DNA of 64,000 nucleotides from Ptiloglossa arizonensis (Eukaryota > Arthropoda > Insecta > Hymenoptera > Colletidae), in contig NC_135059.1 of NCBI RefSeq assembly GCF_051014685.1, positions 1 to 64,000 on the forward strand. Reading direction: 5' to 3'. Both the position numbers and the translations under genes were made by a program. How positions within the stretch are numbered: position 1 is the first letter of the stretch; every line of letters begins with the position of its first letter. The notes beneath the pieces were generated by a model that was not told the DNA's origin, did no database searches, and saw only the letters and a program-made list of their open reading frames with translations. Positions 9,609-25,729 of this stretch are shown one piece after another.

Positions 9609-12167
9609 CCTATGACGTATAACGTATAACGTATAACGTATAACGTATAACGTATAACGTATAACGTATAACGTATAACGTATAACGTATAACGTATAAC
9701 GTATAACATATAACGTATAACGTATAACGCATATTGTATAACATATAACGTATAACGTATAACGTATGACGTATAACGTATAACCTATGACGTATAACGT
9801 ACAACGTATAACCTATAACGTATAACGTATAACGTATAAAGTACAACGTATAACGTATAACGTATAACGTATAACGTATAACGTATAACGTATAACGTAT
9901 ATTGTATAACGTATAACGTATAACGAATAACGTATAACGTACAACATATAACGTATACCGTATAATGTATATCGTATAACGTAAGACCTATGAAGTATAA
10001 CGTATAACGTATAACGTATAACGTATAACGTATAACGTATAACGTATAACGTATGACGTATAACGTATAACGTATAACGTATAACGTATAACGTATAACG
10101 TATAACGTATAACGTATAACGTATAACGTATAACGTATAACGTATGACGTGTTACGTGTAACGTACAACGTATAACGTATAACGTATAACGTATAACCTA
10201 TGACGTATAACGTATAACGTATAACGTATAACGTATAACGTATAACGTATAACGTATAACGTATAACGTATAACGTTTAACGTATATTGTATAACGTATA
10301 ACGTATAACGTATAACCTATGACGTATAACGTATAACGTATAACGTATACCGTATAACGTATAACGTATAACGTGTAACGTATAACGTATAACGTATATT
10401 GTATAACGTATAACGTATAACGTATAACCTATGACGTATAACGTATAACGTATAATGTATACCGTATAACGTATAACGTATAACCTATGACGTATAACGT
10501 ATAACGTATAACGTATACCGTATAACGTATAAGGTATAACGTATAACGTATAACGTATAACGTATATTGTATAACGTATAACGTATAACCTATGACGTAT
10601 AACGTATAACGTATAATGTATAACGTACAACGTATACCGTTTAACGTATAACCTATGACGTATAACGTATAACGTATAACTTATAACGTATAACGTATAA
10701 CGTATAAAGTACAACGTATAACGTATAACGTATAACGTATAACGTATAACGTATAACGTATAACGTATAACGTATAACGTATATTGTATAACGTACAACG
10801 TATAACGTATAACGTATAACGTACAACATATAACGTATAACGTATGACGTCTAACGTATAAAGTATAACCTATAACGTATAACGTATAACGTATAACGTA
10901 TAACGTATAACGTATAACGTATAACGTATGACGTATAACGTATAAGGTATAACGTATAACGTATAACGTATAACGTATAACGTATAACGTATAACGTATA
11001 ACTTATAACGTATAACGTATATCGTATAACGTATATTGTATAACGTATAACGTATAACGTATAACGTATAACGTATAACGTATAACGTATAACGTATAAC
11101 GTATAACGTATAACGTATAACGTATAACGTATAACGTATAACGTATAACGTATAACGTATAACGTATAACGTATACGTATAACGTATAACGTATAACGTA
11201 TAACGTGTAACGTATAACCTATAAAGTACAACGTATAACGTATAACGTATAACGTATAACGTTTAACGTATAACCTATGACGTATAACGTATAACGTATA
11301 ACTTATAACGTATAACGTATAACGTATAAAGTACAACGTATAACGTATAACGTATAACGTATAACGTATAACGTATAACGTATAACGTATAACCTATGAC
11401 GTATAACGTATAACGTATAACCTATAACGTATAACGTATAACGTATAAAGTACAACGTATAACGTTTAACGTATAACGTATAACGTATAACGTATAACGT
11501 ATATTGTATAACGTACAACGTATAACGTATAACGTATAACGTACAACATATAACGTATAACGTATGACGTTTAACGTATAAAGTATAACCTATAACGTAT
11601 AACGTATAACGTATAACGTATAACGTATAACGTATAACGTATGACGTATAACGTATAACGTATAACGTATAACGTATAACGTATAACGTATAACGTATAA
11701 CGTATAACGTATAACTTATAAAGTATAACGTATAACGTATAACGTATAACGTATAACGTATAACGTATAACGTATAACGTATAACGTATAACGTATAACG
11801 TATAACGTATATTGTATAACGTATAACGTATAACGTATAACCTATGACGTATAACGTATAACGTATAACGTGTACCGTATAACGTATAACGTATAACGTA
11901 TAACGTATAACGTATAACGTATAACGTATAACGTATAACGTATAACGTATAACGTATATTGTATAACGTACAACGTATAACGTATAACGTATAACGTACA
12001 ACATATAACGTATAAAGTATGACGTATAACGTATGACGTCTAACGTATAAAGTATAACCTATAACGTATAACGTATAACGTATAACGTATAACGTATAAC
12101 GTATAACGTATATTGTATAACGTATAACGTATAACGTATAACCTATGACGTATAACGTATAACGTAT
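9609..12167 (+). repeat. CGCATATTG repeat family, copy 2
   Basis: The marker is near 9707-9740, 3107 bp after copy 1. Landmark order is the same through AAAGTATGACG near 12015. Relative to copy 1 it gains two heptamers between 7607 and 7730 (copy 1 coordinates) and lacks 105 bp (15 units) between about 8110 and 8340. The match ends just after ACCTATGACG at 12141, where copy 1 has an extra ACGTATG unit. About 450 bp that follow copy 1 (9152-9608) are absent here and reappear near 16430-16740. Confidence 0.8.
11172..11181. other. Inherited 6-bp unit palindrome, family copy 2
   Basis: TATACGTATA lies 3121 bp after its counterpart at 8051 and confirms the alignment of the two copies. Confidence 0.85.
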
Positions 12168-12784
12168 AACGTATAACCTATGACGTATAACGTATAACGT
12201 ATAACGTATAACGTATAACGTATAACGTATAACGTGTAACGTATAACGTATAACGTTTAACGTACATTGTATAACGTATAACGTATAACGTATAACCTAT
12301 GACGTATAACGTATAACGTATAACGTATACCGTATAACGTATAACCTATAAAGTACAACGTATAACGTATAACGTATAACGTATAACGTATAATGTATAA
12401 CGTATAACGTATAACGTATGACGTATTACGTGTAACGTACAACGTATAACGTATAACGTATAACGTATAACCTATGACGTATAACGTATAACGTATAACG
12501 TATAACGTATAACGTATAACGTATAACGTATAACGTATAACGTATAACGTATAACGTATAACGTATAACGTATAACGTATATTGTATAGCGTATAACGTA
12601 TAACGTATAACCTATGACGTATAACGTATAACGTATAACGTATACCGTATAACGTATAACGTATAACGTATAACGTATAACGTATAACGTATAACGTATA
12701 ACGTATATTGCATAACGTATAACGTATAACCTATGACGTATAACGTATAACGTATAATGTATAACGTATAACGTATAACGTATA
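12168..12784 (+). repeat. Heptamer spacer with the last GTACATTG variant
   Basis: It contains GTTTAACGTACATTG near 12256, the most distal of four copies of this variant that I found (others near 1801, 3563 and 5290). It also has GTATGACGTATTACGTG near 12418 and TATATTGCATAACG near 12707. It is plain variant heptamer sequence otherwise. Confidence 0.7.
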
Positions 12785-13970
12785 ACGTATAACCTATGAC
12801 GTATAACGTATAACGTATAACTTATAACGTATAACGTATAACGTATAACGTATAAAGTACATCGTATAACGTATAACGTATAACGTATAACGTATAACGT
12901 ATAACGTATATTGTATAACGTACAACGTATAACGTATGACGTATAACCTACAACATATAACGTATAACGTATGACGTCTAACGTATAAAGTATAACCTAT
13001 AACGTATAACGTATAACGTATAACGTATAACGTATAACGTATAACGTATAACGTATAACGTATGACGTATAACGTATAAGGTATAACGTATAACGTATAA
13101 CGTATAACGTATAACGTATAACGTATAACTTATAACGTATAACGTATAACGTATAACGTATATTGTATAACGTATAACGTATAACGTATAACCTATGACG
13201 TATAACGTATGACGTCTAACGTATAAAGTATAACCTATAACGTATAACGTATAACGTATAACGTATAAAGTACATCGTATAACGTATAACGTATAACGTA
13301 TAACGTATAACGTATAACGTATAACGTATATTGCATAACGTACAACGTATAACGTATGACGTATAACCTACAACATATAACGTATAACGTATGACGTCTA
13401 ACGTATAAAGTATAACCTATAACGTATAACGTATAACGTATAACGTATAACCTATAAAGTACAACGTATAACGTATAACGTATAACGTATAACGTATAAC
13501 GTATAATGTATAACTTATAACGTATAACGTATAACGTATAACGTATATTGTATAACGTATAACGTATAACGTATAACCTATGACGTATAACGTATGACGT
13601 CTAACGTATAAAGTATAACCTATAACGTATAACGTATAACGTATAACGTATAAAGTACATCGTATAACGTATAACGTATAACGTATAACGTATAACGTAT
13701 AACGTATATTGCATAACGTACAACGTATAACGTATGACGTATAACCTACAACATATAACGTATAACGTATGACGTCTAACGTATAAAGTATAACCTATAA
13801 CGTATAACGTATAACGTATAACGTATAACCTATAAAGTACAACGTATAACGTATAACGTATAACGTATAACGTATAACGTATAATGTATAACGTATAACG
13901 TATAACGTATGACGTATTACGTGTAACGTACAACGTATAACGTATAACGTATAACGTATAACCTATGACG
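12785..13970 (+). repeat. 385-bp tandem block, three partial copies
   Basis: GTACATCG occurs at 12857, 13270 and 13655 (spacings 413 and 385, both multiples of 7). Each is followed by TATATTG or TATTGCATAACG, ATGACGTATAACCTACAAC and ATGACGTCTAACG. The second and third copies share the rarer TTGCATAACG (13331 and 13709), so they are closest to each other. The first copy also matches 2470-2910. Confidence 0.75.
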
Positions 13971-14149
13971 TATAACGTATAACGTATAACGTATATTGTA
14001 TAACGTATAACGTATAACCTATGACGTATAACGTATAACGTATAATGTATAACGTATAACGTATAACGTATAACGTATAACCTATGACGTATAACGTATA
14101 ACGTATAACGTGTACCGTATAACGTATAACGTATAACGTATAACGTATA
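13971..14149 (+). repeat. Short heptamer spacer
   Basis: Canonical units with TATATTG, ACCTATG, ATGTATA and GTGTACCG variants. Nothing else is seen here. Confidence 0.7.
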
Positions 14150-16860
14150 ACCTATGACGTATAACGTATAACGTATAACGTATAACGTATAACGTATAAC
14201 GTATAACGTATAACGTATAACGTATAACGTATAACGTATAACATATAACGTATAACGTATAACGCATATTGTATAACATATAACGTATAACGTATAACGT
14301 ATGACGTATAACGTATAACCTATGACGTATAACGTACAACGTATAACCTATAACGTATAACGTATAACGTATAAAGTACAACGTATAACGTATAACGTAT
14401 AACGTATAACGTATAACGTATAACGTATAACGTATATTGTATAACGTATAACGTATAACGAATAACGTATAACGTACAACATATAACGTATACCGTATAA
14501 TGTATATCGTATAACGTAAGACCTATGAAGTATAACGTATAACGTATAACGTATAACGTATAACGTATAACGTATAACGTATAACGTATAACGTATGACG
14601 TATAACGTATAACGTATAACGTATAACGTATAACGTATAACGTATAACGTATAACGTATAACGTATAACGTATAACGTATAACGTATGACGTGTTACGTG
14701 TAACGTACAACGTATAACGTATAACGTATAACGTATAACCTATGACGTATAACGTATAACGTATAACGTATAACGTATAACGTATAACGTATAACGTATA
14801 ACGTATAACGTATAACGTTTAACGTATATTGTATAACGTATAACGTATAACGTATAACCTATGACGTATAACGTATAACGTATAACGTATACCGTATAAC
14901 GTATAACGTATAACGTATAACGTATAACGTATAACGTATATTGTATAACGTATAACGTATAACGTATAACCTATGACGTATAACGTATAACGTATAATGT
15001 ATACCGTATAACGTATAACGTATAACCTATGACGTATAACGTATAACGTATAACGTATACCGTATAACGTATAAGGTATAACGTATAACGTATAACGTAT
15101 AACGTATATTGTATAACGTATAACGTATAACCTATGACGTATAACGTATAACGTATAATGTATAACGTACAACGTATAACGTTTAACGTATAACCTATGA
15201 CGTATAACGTATAACGTATAACTTATAACGTATAACGTATAACGTATAAAGTACAACGTATAACGTATAACGTATAACGTATAACGTATAACGTATAACG
15301 TATAACGTATATTGTATAACGTACAACGTATAACGTATAACGTATAACGTACAACATATAACGTATAACGTATGACGTCTAACGTATAAAGTATAACCTA
15401 TAACGTATAACGTATAACGTATAACGTATAACGTATAACGTATAACGTATAACGTATGACGTATAACGTATAAGGTATAACGTATAACGTATAACGTATA
15501 ACGTATAACGTATAACGTATAACGTATAACTTATAACGTATAACGTATATCGTATAACGTATATTGTATAACGTATAACGTATAACGTATAACGTATAAC
15601 GTATAACGTATAACGTATAACGTATAACGTATAACGTATAACGTATAACGTATAACGTATAACGTATAACGTATAACGTATAACGTATAACGTATAACGT
15701 ATACGTATAACGTATAACGTATAACGTATAACGTGTAACGTATAACCTATAAAGTACAACGTATAACGTATAACGTATAACGTATAACGTATAACGTATA
15801 ACGTATAACGTATAACGTATAACGTATGACGTATTACGTGTAACGTACAACGTATAACGTATAACGTATAACGTATAACCTATGACGTATAACGTATAAC
15901 GTATAACGTATAACCTATGACGTATAACGTATAACGTATAACCTATAACGTATAACGTATAACGTATAAAGTACAACGTATAACGTTTAACGTATAACCT
16001 ATAACGTATAACGTATAACGTATAACCTATGACGTATAACGTATAACGTATAACCTATAACGTATAACGTATAACGTATAAAGTACAACGTATAACGTTT
16101 AACGTATAACGTATAACGTATAACGTATAACGTATATTGTATAACGTACAACGTATAACGTATAACGTATAACGTACAACATATAACGTATAACGTATGA
16201 CGTTTAACGTATAAAGTATAACCTATAACGTATAACGTATAACGTATAACGTATAACGTATAACGTATAACGTATGACGTATAACGTATAACGTATAACG
16301 TATAACGTATAACGTATAACGTATAACGTATAACGTATAACGTATAACTTATAAAGTATAACGTATAACGTATAACGTATAACGTATAACGTATAACGTA
16401 TAACGTATAACGTATAACGTATAACGTATAACGTATAACATATAACGTTTAACGTATAACGTATAACGTATAACGTATAACGTATTACATATTACCTATA
16501 CCGTATAACGTATAACGTATAACGTATAACCTATGACGTATAACGTATAGCGTATACCGTATAACGTATAACCTATAACGTATAACGTATAACGTATAAC
16601 GTATAACGTATAACGTATAACGTATAACGTATAACGTATAGCGTATAACGTATAACCTATAAAGTATAACGTATAACGTATAACGTATAACGTATAACGC
16701 ATAACGTATAACGTATAACGTATAACGTATAACGTATGAAGTATTACGTGTAACGTACAACGTATAACGTATAACGTATAACGTATAACCTATGACGTAT
16801 AACGTATAACGTATAACGTATAACGTATAACGTATAACGTATAACGTATAACGTATAACG
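14150..16860 (+). repeat. CGCATATTG repeat family, copy 3 with internal deletion
   Basis: The marker is near 14242-14275. It is colinear with copy 1 at an offset of 7649 bp up to about 16430. There the offset drops to 7180, a loss of 469 bp (67 units) relative to copy 1. It then carries ACATATAACGTTTAACG, ATTACATATTACC and GCGTATACCG, matching 9250-9590. This copy therefore joins the body of copy 1 to the spacer that follows copy 1. Confidence 0.75.
15700..15709. other. Inherited 6-bp unit palindrome, family copy 3
   Basis: TATACGTATA lies exactly 7649 bp after the copy 1 palindrome. Confidence 0.85.
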
Positions 16861-16869
16861 TATAACGTA

Positions 16870-19049
16870 TAACGTATAACATATAACGTATAACGTATAA
16901 CGCATATTGTATAACATATAACGTATAACGTATAACGTATGACGTATAACGTATAACCTATGACGTATAACGTACAACGTATAACCTATAACGTATAACG
17001 TATAACGTATAAAGTACAACGTATAACGTATAACGTATAACGTATAACGTATAACGTATAACGTATAACGTATATTGTATAACGTATAACGTATAACGTA
17101 TAACGAATAACGTATAACGTACAACATATAACGTATACCGTATAATGTATATCGTATAACGTAAGACCTATGAAGTATAACGTATAACGTATAACGTATA
17201 ACGTATAACGTATAACGTATAACGTATAACGTATGACGTATAACGTATAACGTATAACGTATAACGTATAACGTATAACGTATAACGTATAACGTATAAC
17301 GTATAACGTATAACGTATAACGTATAACCTATGACGTATAACGTATAACGTATAACGTATAACGTATAACGTATAACGTATAACGTATAACGTATAACGT
17401 ATAACGTATAACGTATAACGTATAACGTATAACGTATAACGTTTAACGTATATTGTATAACGTATAACGTATAACGTATAACCTATGACGTATAACGTAT
17501 AACGTATAACGTATACCGTATAACGTATAACGTATAACGTATAACGTATAACGTATAACGTATATTGTATAACGTATAACGTATAACGTATAACCTATGA
17601 CGTATAACGTATAACGTATAATGTATACCGTATAACGTATAACGTATAACCTATGACGTATAACGTATAACGTATAACGTATACCGTATAACGTATAAGG
17701 TATAACGTATAACGTATAACGTATAACGTATATTGTATAACGTATAACGTATAACCTATGACGTATAACGTATAACGTATAATGTATAACGCACAACGTA
17801 TAACGTTTAACGTATAACCTATGACGTATAACGTATAACGTATAACTTATAACGTATAACGTATAACGTATAAAGTACAACGTATAACGTATAACGTATA
17901 ACGTATAACGTATAACGTATAACGTATAACGTATACGTATAACGTATAACGTATAACGTATAACGTGTAACGTATAACCTATAAAGTACAACGTATAACG
18001 TATAACGTATAACGTATAACGTATAACGTATAACGTATAACGTATAACGTATAACGTATGACGTATTACGTGTAACGTACAACGTATAACGTATAACGTA
18101 TAACGTATAACCTATGACGTATAACGTATAACGTATAACGTATAACCTATGACGTATAACGTATAACGTATAACCTATAACGTATAACGTATAACGTATA
18201 AAGTACAACGTATAACGTTTAACGTATAACGTATAACGTATAACGTATAACGTATAACCTATGACGTATAACGTATAACGTATAACCTATAACGTATAAC
18301 GTATAACGTATAAAGTACAACGTATAACGTTTAACGTATAACGTATAACGTATAACGTATAACGTATATTGTATAACGTACAACGTATAACGTATAACGT
18401 ATAACGTACAACATATAACGTATAACGTATGACGTTTAACGTATAAAGTATAACCTATAACGTATAACGTATAACGTATAACGTATAACGTATAACGTAT
18501 AACGTATGACGTATAACGTATAACGTATAACGTATAACGTATAACGTATAACGTATAACGTATAACGTATAACGTATAACTTATAAAGTATAACGTATAA
18601 CGTATAACGTATAACGTATAACGTATAACGTATAACGTATAACGTATAACGTATAACGTATAACGTATAACGTATATTGTATAACGTATAACGTATAACG
18701 TATAACCTATGACGTATAACGTATAACGTATAACGTGTACCGTATAACGTATAACGTATAACGTATAACGTATAACGTATAACGTATAACGTATAACGTA
18801 TAACGTATAACGTATAACGTATAACGTATATTGTATAACGTACAACGTATAACGTATAACGTATAACGTACAACATATAACGTATAAAGTATGACGTATA
18901 ACGTATGACGTCTAACGTATAAAGTATAACCTATAACGTATAACGTATAACGTATAACGTATAACGTATAACGTATAACGTATATTGTATAACGTATAAC
19001 GTATAACGTATAACCTATGACGTATAACGTATAACGTATGACGTATAAC
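16870..19049 (+). repeat. CGCATATTG repeat family, copy 4, rearranged
   Basis: The marker begins near 16880. Landmarks are a mixture: the early part follows copy 3, the 6-bp unit at 17932 sits next to a GCACAACG variant near 17790, and the distal part (18219-18900) follows copies 1 and 2. It lacks the GTATGACGTGTTACGTG landmark near 17330, where a pure run and an ACCTATG unit occur instead. Confidence 0.7.
17932..17941. other. Inherited 6-bp unit palindrome, family copy 4
   Basis: TATACGTATA is present, but its left neighbours differ from the other three copies, which points to a rearrangement just upstream. Confidence 0.8.
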
Positions 19050-19942
19050 GTATAACGTATAACGTATAACGTATAACGCATAACGTATAACGTATAACGT
19101 ATAACGTATAACGTATGAAGTATTACGTGTAACGTACAACGTATAACGTATAACGTATAACGTATAACCTATGACGTATAACGTATAACGTATAACGTAT
19201 AACGTATAACGTATAACGTATAACGTATAACGTATAACGTATAACGTATAACGTATAACATATAACGTATAACGTATAACGCATATTGTATAACATATAA
19301 CGTATAACGTATAACGTATGACGTATAACGTATAACCTATGACGTATAACGTACAACGTATAACCTATAACGTATAACGTATAACGTATAAAGTACAACG
19401 TATAACGTATAACGTATAACGTATAACGTATAACGTATAACGTATAACGTATATTGTATAACGTATAACGTATAACGAATAACGTATAACGTACAACATA
19501 TAACGTATACCGTATAATGTATATCGTATAACGTAAGACCTATGAAGTATAACGTATAACGTATAACGTGTAACGTATAACCTATGACGTATAACGTATA
19601 ACGTATAACGTATAACGTATAACGTATAACGTATAACGTATAACCTATGTCGTATAACGTATAACGTATAACGTATAACGTATAACGTATAACGTATAAC
19701 GTATAACGTATAACGTATAACGTATAACGTATAACGTTTAACGTATATTGTATAACGTATAACGTATAACGTATAACGTATAACGTATAACGTATAACGT
19801 ATAACGTATAACGTATAACGTATGACGTGTTACGTGTAACGTACAACGTATAACGTATAACGTATAACGTATAACCTATGACGTATAACGTATAACGTAT
19901 AACGTATAACGTATAACGTATAACGTATAACGTATAACGTAT
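19050..19942 (+). repeat. 1379-bp-period repeat, copy 1
   Basis: It runs from GCATAACG at 19078 through GAAGTATTACGTG, CGCATATTG, GTAAGACCTATGAAG, CCTATGTCG and GTATGACGTGTTACGTG. It matches copy 2 at an exact offset of 1379 bp (197 heptamers). Homology stops near 19942, at a GCGTATA unit. That is also where the 10.6-kb duplication begins. Confidence 0.8.
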
Positions 19943-20428
19943 AGCGTATAAAGTATGACGTATAACGTATGACGTCTAACGTATAAAGTATAACCTATAA
20001 CGTATAACGTATAACGTATAACGTATGACGTATACCGTATAACGTATAACGTATAACGTATAACGTATAACGTATAACGTATAACGTATAACGTATAACG
20101 TATAACGTATAACGTATGACGTATAACGTATAACGTATAACGTATAACGTATAACGTATAACCTATGACGTATAACGTATAACGTATAACTTATAAAGTA
20201 TAAAGTATAACGTATAACGTATAACGTATAACGTATAACGTATAACGTTTAACGTATATTGTATAACGTATAACGTATAACATATAACCTATGACGTATA
20301 ACGTATAACGTATAACGTATAACGTATGACGTATAACGTATAACGTATAACGTATAACGTATAACGTATAACGTATAACGTATAACGTATAACGTATAAC
20401 GTATAACGTATAACCTATAAAGTATAAC

Positions 20429-21321
20429 GTATAACGTATAACGTATAACGTATAACGCATAACGTATAACGTATAACGTATAACGTATAACGTATGAAGT
20501 ATTACGTGTAACGTACAACGTATAACGTATAACGTATAACGTATAACCTATGACGTATAACGTATAACGTATAACGTATAACGTATAACGTATAACGTAT
20601 AACGTATAACGTATAACGTATAACGTATAACGTATAACATATAACGTATAACGTATAACGCATATTGTATAACATATAACGTATAACGTATAACGTATGA
20701 CGTATAACGTATAACCTATGACGTATAACGTACAACGTATAACCTATAACGTATAACGTATAACGTATAAAGTACAACGTATAACGTATAACGTATAACG
20801 TATAACGTATAACGTATAACGTATAACGTATATTGTATAACGTATAACGTATAACGAATAACGTATAACGTACAACATATAACGTATACCGTATAATGTA
20901 TATCGTATAACGTAAGACCTATGAAGTATAACGTATAACGTATAACGTGTAACGTATAACCTATGACGTATAACGTATAACGTATAACGTATAACGTATA
21001 ACGTATAACGTATAACGTATAACCTATGTCGTATAACGTATAACGTATAACGTATAACGTATAACGTATAACGTATAACGTATAACGTATAACGTATAAC
21101 GTATAACGTATAACGTTTAACGTATATTGTATAACGTATAACGTATAACGTATAACGTATAACGTATAACGTATAACGTATAACGTATAACGTATAACGT
21201 ATGACGTGTTACGTGTAACGTACAACGTATAACGTATAACGTATAACGTATAACCTATGACGTATAACGTATAACGTATAACGTATAACGTATAACGTAT
21301 AACGTATAACGTATAACGTAT
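20429..21321 (+). repeat. 1379-bp-period repeat, copy 2
   Basis: It shows the same landmarks as copy 1 and lies inside the left part of the 10.6-kb duplicated unit. It therefore reappears at 31056-31948. After 21321 it continues into GTTTAACGTATATTG, which copy 1 lacks. Confidence 0.8.
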
Positions 21322-24300
21322 AACGTATAACGTTTAACGTATATTGTATAACGTATAACGTATAACGTATAACCTATGACGTATAACGTATAACGTATAA
21401 CGTATACCGTATAACGTATAACGTATAACGTATAACGTATAACGTATAACGTATATTGTATAACGTATAACGTATAACGTATAACCTATGACGTATAACG
21501 TATAACGTATAATGTATACCGTATAACGTATAACGTATAACCTATGACGTATAACGTATAACGTATAACGTATACCGTATAACGTATAAGGTATAACGTA
21601 TAACGTATAACGTATAACGTATATTGTATAACGTATAACGTATAACCTATGACGTATAACGTATAACGTATAATGTATAACGTACAACGTATAACGTTTA
21701 ACGTATAACCTATGACGTATAACGTATAACGTATAACTTATAACGTATAACGTATAACGTATAAAGTACAACGTATAACGTATAACGTATAACGTATAAC
21801 GTATAACGTATAACGTATAACGTATATTGTATAACGTACAACGTATAACGTATAACGTATAACGTACAACATATAACGTATAACGTATGACGTCTAACGT
21901 ATAAAGTATAACCTATAACGTATAACGTATAACGTATAACGTATAACGTATAACGTATAACGTATAACGTATGACGTATAACGTATAAGGTATAACGTAT
22001 AACGTATAACGTATAACGTATAACGTATAACGTATAACGTATAACTTATAACGTATAACGTATATCGTATAACGTATATTGTATAACGTATAACGTATAA
22101 CGTATAACCTATGACGTATAACGTATAACGTATAATGTATAGCGTATAACGTATAACGTATAACGTATAACGTATAACGTATAACGTATAATGTATAACG
22201 TATAACGTATGACGTATAACGTATAACCTATGACGTATAACGTATAACGTATAACGTATAACCTATAACGTATAACGTATAACGTATAAAGTACAACGTA
22301 TACCGTATAACGTATAACGTATAACGTATAACGTATAACGTATATTGTATAACGTATAACGTATAACGTATAACGTATAACGTATAACGTATAACGCATA
22401 ACGTATAACGTATAACGTATAACCTATGACGTATAACGTATAACGTATAACGTATAACGTATAACGTATAACGTATAACGTATAACGTATATCGTATAAC
22501 GTATAACGTTTAACGTATATTGTATAACGTATAACGTATAACGTATAACCTATGACGTATAACGTATAACGTATAACGTATACCGTATAACGTATAACGT
22601 ATAACGTATAACGTATAACGTAAAACGTATATTGTATAACGTATAACGTATAACGTATAACCTATGACGTATAACGTATAACGTATAATGTATAGCGTAT
22701 AACGTATAACGTATAACGTATAACGTATAACGTATAACGTATAACGTATAACGTATAACGTATAACCTATAAAGTATAACGTATAACGTATAACGTATAA
22801 CGTATAACGCATAACGTATAACGTATAACGTATAACGTATAACGTATGAAGTATTACGTGTAACGTACAACGTATAACGTATAACGTATAACGTATAACC
22901 TTTGACGTATAACGTATAACGTATAACGTATAACGTATAACGTATAACGTATAACGTATAACGTATAACGTATAACGTATAACGTATAACATATAACGTA
23001 TAACGTATAACGTATATTGTATAACATATAACGTATAACGTATAACGTATGACGTATGACGTATAACCTATGACGTATAACGTATAACGTATAACGTATA
23101 ACGTATAACGTATGACGTATAACGTATAACGTATAACGTATAACGTATAACGTATAACGTATAACGTATAACGTATAACGTATAACGTATAACTTATAAA
23201 GTATAAAGTATAACGTATAACGTATAACGTATAACGTATAACGCATAACGTTTAACGTATATTGTATAACGTATAACGTATAACGTATAACCTATGACGT
23301 ATAACGTATAACGTATAACGTATAACGTATAACCTATGACGTATAACGTATAACGTATAACGTATAACGTATAACGTATAACGTATAACGTATAACCTAT
23401 GTCGTATAACGTATAACGTATAACGTATAACGTATAACGTATAACGTATAACGTATAACGTATAACGTATAACGTATAACGTATAACGTTTAACGTATAT
23501 TGTATAACGTATAACGTATAACGTATAACGTATAACGTATAACGTATAACGTATAACATATAACGTATGACGTGTTACGTGTAACGTACAACGTATAACG
23601 TATAACGTATAACGTATAACCTATGACGTATAACGTATAACGTATAACGTATAACGTATAACGTATAACGTATAACGTATAACGTATAACGTATAACGTT
23701 TAACGTATATTGTATAACGTATAACGTATAACGTATAACCTATGACGTATAACGTATAACGTATAACGTATAACGTATACCGTATAACGTATAACGTATA
23801 ACGTAAAACGTATAACGTATAACGTATATTGTATAACGTATAACGTATAACGTATAACCTATGACGTATAACGTATAACGTATAATGTATACCGTATAAC
23901 GTATAACGTATAACCTATGACGTATAACGTATGACGTATAACGTATACCGTATAACGTATAAGGTATAACGTATAACGTATAACGTATAACGTATATTGT
24001 ATAACGTATAACGTATAACCAATGACGTATAACGTATAACGTATAATGTATAACGTACAACGTATAACGTTTAACGTATAACCTATGACGTATAACGTAT
24101 AACGTATAACTTATAACGTATAACGTATAACGTATAAAGTACAACGTATAACGTATAACGTATAACGTATAACGTATAACGTATAACGTATAACGTATAT
24201 TGTATAACGTACAACGTATAACGTATAACGTATAACGTACAACATATAACGTATAACGTATGACGTCTAACGTATAAAGTATAACCTATAACGTATAACG

Positions 24301-25515
24301 TATAACGTATAACGTATAACGTATAACGTATAACGTATAACGTATGACGTATAACGTATAAGGTATAACGTATAACGTATAACGTATAACGTATAACGTA
24401 TAACGTATAACGTATAACTTATAACGTATAACGTATAACGTATAACGTATATTGTATAACGTATAACGTATAACGTATAACCTATGACGTATAGCGTATG
24501 ACGTCTAACGTATAAAGTATAACCTATAACGTATAACGTATAACGTATAACGTATAACGTATAACGTATAACGTATAACGTATGACGTATAACGTATAAC
24601 GTATAACGTATAACGTATAACGTATAACGTATAACGTATAACGTATAACGTATAACGTATAACGTATAACGTATAACGTATAACATATAACGTTTAACGA
24701 ATAACGTATAACGTATAACGTATAACGTATTACATATTACCTATACCGTATAACGTATAACGTATAACGTATAACCTATGACGTATAACGTATAGCGTAT
24801 ACCGTATAACGTATAACCTATAACGTATAACGTATAACCTATGACGTATAGCGTATGACGTCTAACGTATAAAGTATAACCTATAACGTATAACGTATAA
24901 CGTATAACGTATAACGTATAACGTATAACGTATGACGTATAACGTATAACATATAACGTATGACGTATAACGTATAACGTATAACGTATAACGTATAACG
25001 TATAACTTATAACGTATAACGTATAACGTGTAACGTATAACGTATAACATATAAGGTATAACGTATAACGTATAACGTATAACGTATAACGTCTAACGTA
25101 TTACATATTACGTATACCGTATAACGTATAACTTATAACGTATAACCTATGACGTATAACGTATAACGTATAACGTATAACGTATAACATATAACGTAAA
25201 ACGTATAACGTATAACGTATAACGTATTACATATTACGTATACCGTATAACGTATAACGTATAACGTAAGACCTATGACGTATAACGTGTAACGTATAAC
25301 GTATAACGTATATCGTATAACGTATAACGTATAACGTATAACGTATAACGTGTAACGTATAACGTATAACATATAAGGTATAACGTATAACGTATAACGT
25401 ATAACGTATAACGTCTAACGTATTACATATTACGTATACCGTATAACGTATAACTTATAACGTATAACCTATGACGTATAACGTATAACGTATAACGTAT
25501 AACGTGTAACGTAGA

Positions 25516-25729
25516 ACGTATAACGTATAACGTATAACGTATAACGTATAACGTATAACGTATAACGTATAACGTATAACGTATAACGTATAACGTATAA
25601 CGTATAACGTATAACGTATAACGTATAACGTATAACGTATAACGTATAACGTATAACGTATAACGTATAACGTATAACGTATAACGTATAACGTATAACG
25701 TATAACGTATAACGTATAACGTATAACGT
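25516..25729 (+). repeat. Pure heptamer run, about 30 units, copy A
   Basis: An uninterrupted canonical run lies between GTAGAACG and ATTACGTG. It is 14 bp, exactly two heptamers, shorter than the matching run in copy B. Unit number has therefore changed here since the duplication. Confidence 0.85.
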
